From Crambe crambe (Eukaryota; Porifera; Demospongiae; Poecilosclerida; Crambeidae), in contig OZ004598.1 in assembly GCA_963924555.1 (NCBI GenBank), positions 4,426,501-4,490,500 of the forward strand: DNA of 64,000 nt. Reading direction: 5' to 3'. A program made the translations under genes and the position numbers. Under the pieces are notes generated by a model, which worked only from the letters and a program-made list of their open reading frames with translations, made no database searches and was not told the origin of the DNA. This document shows, one piece after another, positions 60,201 to 62,845 of this stretch (position 1 is its first letter; each line of letters begins with the position of its first letter).

Positions 60201-60542
60201 CTACGAGTCTCAGGTAACTAGCAAGCAGAGTTTAAGATTAGTTTGTGGGCCTATAGCTAGTAGCTAGACAATTAGCTATTCTAAGGCAGTGATTGTGTAT
60301 AGCTTTGTGACTGAGTATATATAGTTACCATGGAGTCATTTATACCTATGACTCTCTTTCTCTCACAGGAAGTACTGCTAGAAATGTTGTCAGATGACTT
60401 GTCGGAAGGTGGCAGCAACACTCGTCTCATCAAGGCTCCAGCAAAACGTGCAGCCTCTCCACTCAACCAGGACATGGACGATCTCCTGGAACGTGCACTA
60501 GATGACACAGATGATTATGACTCTACCACTTCCTTCATATAA
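21514..60542 (+). CDS. Cadherin B: giant cadherin with about 35 EC repeats, MAD, TM and duplicated tail exons (whole gene)
   Basis: 92 coding exons could be joined with consistent phases; lengths total 12,723 bases (4,240 aa plus stop). Order: signal peptide MARRKVFLLLFCFALFTSYA, one N-terminal repeat, eight copies of a two-repeat module (23599-37549), about 18 further EC repeats, a membrane-adjacent domain (57595-58234), a TM helix (58361-58503) and a 234-residue tail. EC identity rests on DxNDNxP linkers, DxDxGxNGxI and LDRE motifs. The gene encloses three nested minus-strand genes in its 6.7 kb intron (38644-45372). Paralogy to cadherin A is inferred from the shared membrane-adjacent domain, TM placement and the tail motif NPxWxDPYxxD. 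Function: surface adhesion molecule; partners unknown. No EGF, LamG or beta-catenin site is visible. Confidence 0.9.
21821..22035. mobile_element. TA-flanked MITE with 26-bp terminal inverted repeats
   Basis: Ends AGGCAAAGCGGGGCTATTCC and (reverse complement) AGGTAAAGCGGGGCTATTTC continue to GAACGG, with two mismatches over 26 bases, and TA on each side. No ORF. The TA duplication fits a Tc1/mariner-type non-autonomous element. Lies in cadherin B intron 2. Confidence 0.75.
22530..22665. repeat. GTGACCCCC minisatellite
   Basis: Repeats of CCCCGTGGTGAC with CCATTGTGAC variants, roughly ten units, in cadherin B intron 3. Confidence 0.85.
22666..23130. other. Intron remainder without gene
   Basis: The rest of cadherin B intron 3; nothing beyond AT-rich sequence and a polypyrimidine tract before the acceptor at 23130. 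Confidence 0.5.
23599..37549 (+). CDS. Cadherin B exons 5-50: eight tandem six-exon modules
   Basis: Module copies: 1 at 23599-25317, 2 at 25413-26763, 3 at 26862-28303, 4 at 28504-30061, 5 at 30730-32060, 6 at 32124-34092, 7 at 34203-35911, 8 at 36111-37549. Typical exon lengths are 93, 105, 129, 79, 107 and 141, with identical phases. Each encodes two EC repeats. The odd repeat is canonical (e.g. TDADSGTNGEITYSL, then AQDGG). The even one follows a linker without NDN (DVLDPPPTF, DVVDAAPTF, DVQDPPPTF), has SLHPSAVIKYE-type sequence in place of DxDxGxNG, and RAFRV where a DxG is expected, then ends with a normal linker such as DVNDNDPEF. Exons 4 and 5 of the module are fused in copies 1 and 3. 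Copy 8 is the most diverged. Copy 1 ends at a GC-AG donor (GAG|gcaagc). Confidence 0.88.
23733..23795. repeat. (CTAACA)n hexamer repeat
   Basis: About ten units of ACTAACAC type in a short cadherin B intron. Confidence 0.8.
23933..24015. repeat. (GT)n microsatellite
   Basis: About 41 perfect GT units in a cadherin B intron. Confidence 0.95.
24679..25158. mobile_element. 480-bp TA-flanked MITE with 21-bp perfect terminal inverted repeats
   Basis: Starts CCGTAATCGTATAAATTTTC and ends with its exact complement GAAAATTTATACGATTACGG, one further matching base inside, flanked on both sides by TA. No open frame for a transposase. The structure fits a Tc1/mariner-derived non-autonomous element in a cadherin B intron. 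Confidence 0.82.
27250..27440. repeat. (CCTCC)-type pyrimidine tract
   Basis: About 180 bases of CCCTCCCT and CTTCCC on the sense strand of cadherin B, within an intron. Confidence 0.9.
27965..28125. repeat. 18-bp minisatellite
   Basis: About nine units of CTGGTGTTAGCCTTGGGC with small variants in a cadherin B intron. Confidence 0.9.
28937..29160. repeat. (ATGTT)n pentanucleotide tract
   Basis: About 220 bases of TTATG/TTACG/TTGTTATG units in a cadherin B intron. Confidence 0.92.
30066..30712. repeat. 29-bp minisatellite, about 22 near-identical copies
   Basis: The unit contains AAATAGCTAGTTAGTACAGT and GAAGGACAT; copies are essentially identical until the last, which has an inserted ACGTAG. 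It fills almost the whole intron between module 4 and module 5. Confidence 0.97.
31284..31605. repeat. About 40-bp degenerate minisatellite derived from a splice donor
   Basis: Six or seven units with ATGTAAGGGACATGTAGT and AAGGGGATGGAACTATAACA. The first unit begins inside the exon end AGCAAT|gtaagg, so donor-like sequences are repeated through the intron. Confidence 0.85.
32880..33012. repeat. Duplicated GTGAAACCTGTCTA segment
   Basis: AGTGAAACCTGTCTAATCAG and AGTGAAACCTGTCTACTCAG head two adjacent units also sharing CCACCCTG and CTCTGCCATGTCTCAAC. Related text occurs near 37605. Confidence 0.7.
33411..33951. other. 540-base intron without further features
   Basis: Cadherin B intron between modules' exons 5 and 6 in copy 6; AT-rich, no open frame with support, a short (AC)n at its acceptor. 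Confidence 0.5.
34782..34990. repeat. Tandem repeat of donor-like GTAAGTAACAGTGTGAGG
   Basis: Four units of GTAAGTAACAGTGTGAGGAA plus AACAATGTGAACAATGTAAG; the first is the true donor of the exon ending at 34781, so several decoy donors follow it. Confidence 0.88.
35160..35480. repeat. (ATTG/ATTCA)n tract
   Basis: About 310 bases of GATT and CAATTGATT units filling the intron before the exon at 35485. Confidence 0.93.
37823..45619 (+). CDS. Cadherin B exons 51-54 flanking the giant intron
   Basis: Exons 37823-37957, 38059-38244, 38573-38643 and 45373-45619. The split EC repeat ASDIDQGLFGDLTYTLVG ... continues after a 6.7 kb intron as FAVSSDGVISTTAQLNYEDR and linker DVNDHTPVCF. Phases match (2 and 1 bases), so the three nested genes do not interrupt the transcript's logic. 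Confidence 0.85.
38281..38570. repeat. (TTTA)n tetranucleotide tract
   Basis: Poly-T/poly-G run followed by about 230 bases of TTTA with TCTA and GTTTA variants, ending at the acceptor of exon 38573-38643. Confidence 0.95.
38770..38976 (-). CDS. Short hydrophobic ORF just downstream of N1
   Basis: A 68-codon frame begins right after the N1 stop (MCVSKVSPCKYFCVD) with one TM-like segment (LTVVVAVILAAVLFVV). Its DNA is partly homologous to the 3' flanks of N2 and N3, so it is probably 3' untranslated sequence or a C-terminal remnant rather than a gene. Confidence 0.2.
   Translation of the reverse strand: MCVSKVSPCKYFCVDLTVVVAVILAAVLFVVTMCSLFYETECFSISPNIGIITLSSNYCPREKSNNQP
38979..40733 (-). 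CDS. Nested gene N1: Cys-rich multi-pass membrane protein (copy 1)
   Basis: Single-exon ORF of up to 584 aa on the strand opposite to its host intron in cadherin B. The start is probably the second Met (MKKLVMAFK, about 40724), since copies 2 and 3 align from MAFK. A signal peptide (about 30 residues) is followed by a Cys-rich ectodomain of about 165 residues (FCECND, LCSRCINGSG, GKCYYNC) with N-glycosylation sites, then seven or eight hydrophobic segments: IVPTLVFAVILLF, LYMLFWIIIISISI, TFIVLVYTKVLYISF, CLALTMLTLFCVLPLIILF, LFVRFLYLLCLFF, WLTLMAIPISMFLLF and a last pair. Very close to N2 and N3, but its C-terminus differs (VCLTGASR, where the others end NGSSRM). The LCxRCxxGxG...C...C element before a multi-TM block is a pattern I associate with sponge orphan receptor-like families; the function is unknown. 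Confidence 0.85.
   Translation of the reverse strand: MLSMKKLVMAFKYTLSAFSQCMLVGISLAALGTSQLQEMGIAKESQPYYKDLTCPTWFIPVLHASNITFCECNDHQIEDGAIIECPHKKKIRLDHVEEYGEDELNVSLLQTYCITYNFITRQIILGLCPYKFYVQKTHTFYTIPSKISELNAHMCHIARREGELCSRCINGSGLGLFSRKGKCYYNCNHAIKWIGFIANEFIVPTLVFAVILLFKIPTNTGPLNGFLFVSQIISVYILLQPEGFLKFHSTSFYYKHEGFIEVVETFYTFWFNQLTWKFTEGICISNTTSALQVIALQYLSPLYMLFWIIIISISIKLYNKGCRLLNYLCRPFQVCMRRLAMNWDPFSSIVNTIATFIVLVYTKVLYISFTLIAPSNVYNQSGELPFKVMPFNSSIHFLSQEHLPYFCLALTMLTLFCVLPLIILFVLPMKCFARLLNRKPLSNLNWTPLHTFADAFMGCYKNRTGVERKECRYFGSLYLFVRFLYLLCLFFTKNLFTWLTLMAIPISMFLLFSVVQPYRKKWLNIIDSATFFLLTLATVLSFSKLYMIGTPLWSLQVLLSLPPVYFVSLVVYKIARVCLTGASR
40915..40951 (+). pseudogene. Fossil fragment of cadherin B exon 54 between N1 and N2
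   Basis: CTGATGGGGTCATATCTAAC followed by TGCA matches the first bases of the host exon 45373-45619 (CTGATGGGGTCATATCCACA ACTGCA). The acceptor itself has decayed here (TTATTTTG in place of TTATTTCAG). Confidence 0.65.
41060..42811 (-). CDS. Nested gene N2: Cys-rich multi-pass membrane protein (copy 2)
   Basis: Single-exon ORF of 583 aa, beginning MMAFKYT. Same plan as N1 and N3: signal peptide, Cys-rich ectodomain, multi-TM block, C-terminus LIRCQNGSSRM. It lacks a few ectodomain residues present in the others: the KDL near SQLYYTCPTW and the ED or AG before AIIKCP. Its ATG is 590 bases from the N3 stop. Intact reading frame and clustering of changes in the ectodomain suggest a working gene rather than a pseudogene. 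Intronless structure may reflect an origin by retroposition into the cadherin B intron followed by tandem duplication (inference). Confidence 0.85.
   Translation of the reverse strand: MMAFKYTISVFSQCMLVGISLAALGTSKQLQETGVAKESQLYYTCPTWFIPVLHANNITFCECNDHQIGAIIKCPRKRKIRLDHMEEYGKDELNVSIFQTYCMTYNFITRQTILGLCPFKYYIQKTHIFYTIPSKVSELNAHMCHIARREGELCNRCINGSGLGLFSRKGKCYYNCNHAIKWIEFIANELIAPTVVFAVILLFKIPTNTGPLNGFLFVSQITSVYILLQPEGFLQFHSTSFYHYKQEEIFKVVETFYTFWFNQLAWKFGEGMCISKTASTLQAIALQYLSPLYMLFWIIVISISIKLHYMGCRLLNCLCRPFQVCMRRLAMNWDPFSSIVNTITTFIVLVYTKVLYIPFTLIAPSKVYNQSGELPFKVMPFNSSIHFLSQEHLPYFCLALTMLTLFCVLPLIILFVLPMKCFARLLNRKPLSNLNWTPLHTFADAFMGCYKNRTGTERKECRYFGSLYLFVRFLYLLCLFFMKHLLFSWLTLMAIPISMFLLFSVVQPYREKWLNIIDSATFFLLTLATVLSFFELYIMRIPMWSLQVLLSLPPVYFISLVVYKIAQIGRCHLIRCQNGSSRM
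42962..43016 (+). pseudogene. Fossil of cadherin B exon 54 with acceptor between N2 and N3
   Basis: A polypyrimidine tract and CAG (CTTTTTTTTCAG) followed by CTGATGGGATCATATCATCC and ACAACTGCA mirrors the real acceptor and exon start at 45360-45412. The matching part is deleted for a few bases after the CAG. Confidence 0.7.
43025..43294. mobile_element. hAT-like MITE of about 270 bp
   Basis: Starts CAGTGGCGGATTCAGG and ends CCTGGATTTGCCACTG, its imperfect complement; the CAGTGGCGGATxCAGG end is typical of hAT-type non-autonomous elements. Direct repeats of CCAGT flank it. The spacer between N1 and N2 keeps the uninterrupted site (TACCCAGTGTGACTTCT near 40955). Confidence 0.75.
43402..45222 (-). 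CDS. Nested gene N3: Cys-rich multi-pass membrane protein (copy 3)
   Basis: Single-exon ORF of up to 606 aa; the real start is probably MKKLVMAFKCAVSVF near 45162, because the first 20 residues (MQPFYDNFIF...) are not shared. Its ectodomain differs most from N1 and N2 around the HLSTFYKVIEAFYTFW stretch, which is shortened by about six residues, and GSGLPLFSKYGKCRYNC replaces the common form. The TM block is nearly identical to N2. It ends 150 bases before the host exon at 45373. Confidence 0.85.
   Translation of the reverse strand: MQPFYDNFIFCHYSYYSIIIMKKLVMAFKCAVSVFSQCMLVWISLAALSTSQQLQEMGIAKESQPYYKDLTCPTWFIPVLRANNIIFCECNDHQIEAGAIIKCPRKRKIRLDHVEEYGKNELNVSIFQTYCMTYNFITRQTILGLCPFKYYIQKTHLSYTIPSKVSELNAHMCHIARREGELCSRCINGSGLPLFSKYGKCRYNCNRAIKWIGLIAAELIAPTLVFAVILLFKIPTNTGPLNGFLFVSQIISACILLQPEGFLRFHSRYVYHLSTFYKVIEAFYTFWCTWTFMRGVCISENISALQVAALQYLSPFFMLFWIIIISISINLHYKGCRLLNCLCRPFQVCMRRLGMNWDPLSSIINTIATFIVLVYTKVLYISFTLIAPSKVYNQSGELPFKVMPFNSSIHFLSQEHLPYFCLALTMLTLFCVLPPIILFVLPMKCFARLLNRKPLSNLNWTSLHTFADAFMGCYKNRTGVERKECRYFGSLYLFVRFLYLLCLFFTKNLFAWLTLMAIPISMFLLFSVVQPYREKWLNIIDSATFFLLTLATVLSFFRLYIMRIPMWSLQVLLSLPPVYFISLVVYKIARIGRRYLIRCQNGSSRM
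45646..45693. repeat. (CAA)n microsatellite
   Basis: About 15 CAA units in the intron after exon 54 of cadherin B. Confidence 0.95.
45831..51618 (+). CDS. Cadherin B exons 55-69: EC repeats
   Basis: Exons 45831-46070, 46401-46658, 46737-46842, 46989-47113, 47191-47309, 47501-47588, 47812-47908, 48253-48404, 48959-49204, 49427-49570, 49782-49968, 50051-50184, 50414-50665, 50962-51075 and 51499-51618. Linkers vary: DSNDNSPRF, PENDNSPII, DYNDNSPNF, DCNDFPPIF, DINDNNPVI, GANDFNPVF and DVNDAYPMF. Several repeats here are diverged, and the calcium-site motif is incomplete in some (DAVDLGPH, SAVDLVDFG). Confidence 0.85.
46071..46400. other. AT-rich intron without further features
   Basis: 330-base cadherin B intron; nothing found besides the splice signals. 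Confidence 0.5.
47753..47779. repeat. Poly-C tract
   Basis: About 26 consecutive C, just upstream of the acceptor at 47811. Confidence 0.95.
47997..48235. repeat. (GGTAGCAGCATTGTAGTATACAT-type) minisatellite
   Basis: Repeated GTAGTATACATGGTAGCAG and related units, about ten, in a cadherin B intron. Confidence 0.9.
48766..48935. repeat. Tandem repeat of GGTCCCACATAAAGAGGACA
   Basis: Five units of GGTCCCACATAAAGAGGACA plus CTCTCTCTTCTTTCT in the intron before exon 48959. Confidence 0.9.
49699..49762. repeat. (TGTC)n microsatellite
   Basis: About 15 TGTC units upstream of the acceptor at 49781. Confidence 0.95.
50218..50243. repeat. Poly-G tract
   Basis: About 26 consecutive G in a cadherin B intron. 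Confidence 0.95.
51165..51415. repeat. About 40-bp degenerate repeat
   Basis: Units containing GGTGATCTCTTAGAGAGGTT and GAACTAACTGGATTAATAAG, five or six, in a cadherin B intron. Confidence 0.85.
51765..51804. repeat. (GA)n microsatellite
   Basis: About 20 GA units immediately before exon 70. Confidence 0.95.
51825..53246 (+). CDS. Cadherin B exon 70: 1,422-base exon with over four EC repeats
   Basis: A single uninterrupted exon of 474 codons that starts after ...tttgcag (TPSIQARDADDNGMDQLTYS) and ends at ATA|gtgagt. It covers linkers DINDNPPCF, ERNDNDPIF, DVNDEPPVF and the odd EPENINAPQF. It is ten times the typical exon size of this gene, consistent with local intron loss, perhaps by reverse-transcribed copy conversion (inference). 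Confidence 0.88.
53483..57483 (+). CDS. Cadherin B exons 71-80: membrane-proximal EC repeats
   Basis: Exons 53483-53593, 53788-53968, 54575-54795, 55094-55291, 55571-55687, 55743-55863, 56169-56245, 56346-56414, 56796-56945 and 57277-57483. Linkers DDNDNVPFF, DVNDNSPVF, DVNDSIPTF and DVNDQAPVF. The exon at 56169-56245 has an unusual cysteine pair (STCGERFCIDE) that may form an intradomain disulfide. Confidence 0.85.
53600..53645. repeat. (AAAC)n microsatellite
   Basis: About 11 AAAC units in the intron after exon 71. Confidence 0.95.
54150..54540. repeat. 390-bp C/T-rich tract
   Basis: Sense-strand CCCCTCCC and CTTCCCT repeats fill most of the intron before exon 73. Confidence 0.92.
55919..55968. 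repeat. (GAA)n microsatellite
   Basis: About 14 GAA units with two interruptions in a cadherin B intron. Confidence 0.92.
56571..56741. mobile_element. Dispersed foldback element, copy 3 of 3
   Basis: Shares TAATGGACACACTTGGGATC, CTTTTGTCCTTTGTAGAGAG and TTTATTTTGTATAGAGTGTA with the copies at 7266 and 14094, now in a cadherin B intron. Confidence 0.6.
57138..57243. repeat. (CAA/CGA)n trinucleotide tract
   Basis: Mixed AACGACGA then CAACAACAA units in the intron before exon 80. Confidence 0.9.
57595..58234 (+). CDS. Cadherin B exons 81-84: membrane-adjacent domain
   Basis: Exons 57595-57683, 57788-57871, 57944-58012 and 58168-58234. The sequence (VVFKCSEQIELSF, REVIEAKLDRIIR, VTQARVIITSITVRQTQGT, MRFFILDTAQARVVDPGA) has no EC motifs and parallels the cadherin A domain (SIEERKSQIDNNINQIERSL, RLFIFDTREYNV): helix, strand, F-I-x-DT strand. 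Likely a ferredoxin-like membrane-adjacent domain as in long cadherins (inference). Confidence 0.65.
58361..58503 (+). CDS. Cadherin B exon 85: transmembrane helix
   Basis: Encodes a short Cys-containing linker (TAPCDARTAPQGSF), then WLWVVIAILILALCCLLCCC and CIGERRK. The run of cysteines in the inner half is a likely palmitoylation site. Confidence 0.92.
58624..60542 (+). CDS. Cadherin B exons 86-92: cytoplasmic tail with a duplicated exon pair
   Basis: Exons 58624-58655, 58740-58857, 59185-59242, 59503-59598, 59787-59912, 60115-60213 and 60369-60542. The tail has HNPMWVDPYPDDYGEA (shared with cadherin A), then NPLYESQ, then two copies of a pair: an acidic exon (SSDEEEEEE, DQGE, YESQ) and a partner exon (EVLLEMxSDD, TRLIKAPAK, AASPLNQDMD). 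It ends DDYDSTTSFI, which could be a class I or II PDZ ligand. All pair exons are phase 0. The intervening introns are also alike, so the duplication is recent. Confidence 0.88.
58973..59126. mobile_element. Foldback MITE, diverged copy 2
   Basis: GATATCTTGACCATTC at the left and GAATGATCAAGATATC at the right are inverted; the interior CTCTCTGCTGGTGTTATAAA and TATGAAATTTGGTCAAGAAT match the element at 9373-9549. Lies in a tail intron of cadherin B. Confidence 0.65.
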
Positions 60543-61153
60543 ACCATTTAATAGTATAATTAGCCATTATTATTGACTTTAGTTAATAATTATATAATTG
60601 TGTACATGATCAATATAATTGCCTGATCTAGACCATGTGGCCAATATGAAATTGATAGACAGGAATGACTGAGCCAACCTTTGACCTTTGCACCTCTATT
60701 AGTATGAAACAGTGGGGTATGTATCTGCATCATGCAGTGGCAGAGACACCAATTTGAAAGGGGCACCAGAAAACACAATGACTTCTGAGTTAAACCCATG
60801 CAGAAGCAGCTGTACATGTCAGAGTGGCATGTACACACCAATTATTGTAAAATGCTTTTATATAAAACCAATTAGCTATAGCTACATTGACTCTTTTTAG
60901 GGTAAAAATTAATTTTTACCCTAAAAAATGGGAGGGGGCTCTGCCCCCCTAGTTCAAACCCCCCCCCCCCCCCCCCCCCGTGTCTCTGTCACTGTACACT
61001 CTACATAATGTTAGCTATGTCTACATGAGACTAATGGACTATAGCAGCTACCTCACTAATTACCCTTTGGAATGTATTAAGACAGTCAGTAACTAATGAG
61101 TGTGAATATAGCAGCTAGCTATCAGCAAGAGTTACTCTTGCTATCAACTAAGA
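60543..61153. other. Intergenic region after cadherin B
   Basis: About 610 bases holding the cadherin B 3' UTR and the promoter of the next gene. It contains a perfect 34-bp palindrome (60894-60927) and a poly-C tract (60958-60979). No clear AATAAA in the first 60 bases. Confidence 0.5.
60894..60927. repeat. Perfect 34-bp palindrome
   Basis: TTTTTAGGGTAAAAATT followed by its exact complement AATTTTTACCCTAAAAA, with no spacer. Confidence 0.9.
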
Positions 61154-61987
61154 ATGGAGTGTGTTCAGGCATTGCTAATTCTGCTTTCTCAGCTTGGACT
61201 CTGCCTACTCACAATTGGCACTACACCATCTGAAGCTCAAGACTTGGAAGATGTCACTGGCACCATTTATGTCAATAATGAATTCACCTTCTATGTGAAT
61301 GGGATTGAAGTAGCCTCTGACCCTTTCTTGGGTCACAATGCCTATAATGTATCCTTCACTGTGGAGAGGGGAAAAGATGTGACTTTAGCCATCGATGCAA
61401 GAGACTGGGCTGACTCCGGAGGACTGGAATTCAATGGCCGCTGTGTGGGGAGTGGATGGATCAGAGGGATATTCAGCAATGGAGTGGTGACCAATCAGAG
61501 TTGGGTCTGCCTTACTTACAATTACGGCCCTGTGAATTGGAAAGAATGTGTGGCAGCTCAAACAGTTCGGAACCAATCGTTACAACTGTTTCCAAGCTGC
61601 AGTGCAAATTCAACCCCTCCTCTAGTCAACTGCATCACAAGAGTCAATCCTCGTCCAGAAGGCTGGGCCATGCCTGGATTTGACGATTCCCGTTGGAACT
61701 TTGCACTGGAGTACAACGAGAGTAGAGCAGGCTATGGCCCCCCTCCGGCAGGCTGTGAAAATCCAGGCACTTATGTCAGCAGAGAGCTGGATGCAAATGG
61801 CGAGAATTTCACTTGTCAGAACAACATCCACTGGGGTAACTCTAAGTTCATCTGGCAACCTGATCTTGACCTGGACAACTATGTCCTATGCCGTTACACA
61901 GTGAAGGGTTCAAATGCCATCATTCTTCATGCAGATGTTATTCTTATAAGTTTTTTGACACTCATTGTACTGGGATTTACAAATTAA
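61154..61987 (+). CDS. Secreted, probably GPI-anchored protein of unknown function
   Basis: Intronless ORF of 277 aa. N-terminal signal peptide (ECVQALLILLSQLGLCLLTI) and a C-terminal hydrophobic stretch (AIILHADVILISFLTLIVLG) with only FTN after it, the layout of a GPI-anchor signal. The mature part has a beta-rich start (GTIYVNNEFTFYVNGIEVAS, VTLAIDARDW, GGLEFNGRCVGSGWIRGIFS), like the jelly-roll galactose-binding-type folds of secreted lectin-like proteins, then a Cys/Trp/Asn-rich region (CVAAQTVRNQSLQLF, GWAMPGFDDSRWNFALEYN, QNNIHWGNSKFIW). It has about seven N-glycosylation sites and about eight cysteines. Binding to sugars or to a surface is inference. Start chosen as the only Met before the signal. 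Confidence 0.75.
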   Translation: MECVQALLILLSQLGLCLLTIGTTPSEAQDLEDVTGTIYVNNEFTFYVNGIEVASDPFLGHNAYNVSFTVERGKDVTLAIDARDWADSGGLEFNGRCVGSGWIRGIFSNGVVTNQSWVCLTYNYGPVNWKECVAAQTVRNQSLQLFPSCSANSTPPLVNCITRVNPRPEGWAMPGFDDSRWNFALEYNESRAGYGPPPAGCENPGTYVSRELDANGENFTCQNNIHWGNSKFIWQPDLDLDNYVLCRYTVKGSNAIILHADVILISFLTLIVLGFTN

Positions 61988-62845
61988 TAACACGAATTTA
62001 CTACTGAACTACAACAGCAATTGTGAATTATTAGCTATAGATGTTCTGTGTATTGACTATTTCATTTTAGGACTGAGGTGAAATTTAGAGTAGGCATTAC
62101 AGATTTAGAAAGTAATCATTCATTATGTAAAGAGACAGAGTAGAACTTTAGCCATACTTTTTAATTTTACATGATAGCTACATGTGTATTTAATTTATTG
62201 TATCATGTATGAATAGCTCAAGCCTGTAGCCAGCAGGTGATAACCACTTAGCTAGTTAATACACATTCTAAGGAACATAATAAGCCATCCCTTTTCTAAA
62301 ATCCTGGCTACAGGCCTGTAGCTAGCTACATAATAATTATTCATAGTTGCACACAATTATGACTTCATAAGGTTGCTATGGGTAACATGAATTCTATGGT
62401 ACTGAAAATCAGAGAAGGGAATAGTTAGCTATGTGTTCTTTGATAGCATATAAGTTATTACTATAGAACAAAGGAACTTCTACTAATCCATGCAGTATGC
62501 TTGCTGTTATACTGTCGGAGGGTCCAAAGCTCTCGTGGCACCTCTGCAGGAGTTAGTGTGTTCCTTGATGGTGTGCTCTCAGCAATTCAATTTAAAAAAA
62601 AGCTAATTCAGCCTGTATTAGATAGTATAAATAAATCAATGCTTTTTCAAGTCAAAGAGTGGAATAGCCAGTGGTGCTCTCATAATTGAGGAATAGCTAT
62701 AGCATATCCCATCCAGAAAAAGAATAAATAAATATCTACATAGTTTTCATCATCTTTGCTAAACCGTAATTAGCTATTACAATATTATAAAAATAATAGG
62801 ATTCTGTGTCGGGAATTTCACCATCGAGTTTTTAAATTTATCAAG
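61988..62845. other. Intergenic region between convergent genes
   Basis: About 860 AT-rich bases with the 3' flanks of the plus-strand secreted protein and the minus-strand PLP enzyme. AATAAATAAAT at 62722-62732 could serve the plus-strand gene. A short frame at 62501-62689 has no supporting features. Confidence 0.5.

Noticed and set aside
62501..62689. 62-codon plus-strand ORF
   Set aside because: No splice, signal or motif support in an AT-rich intergenic stretch.
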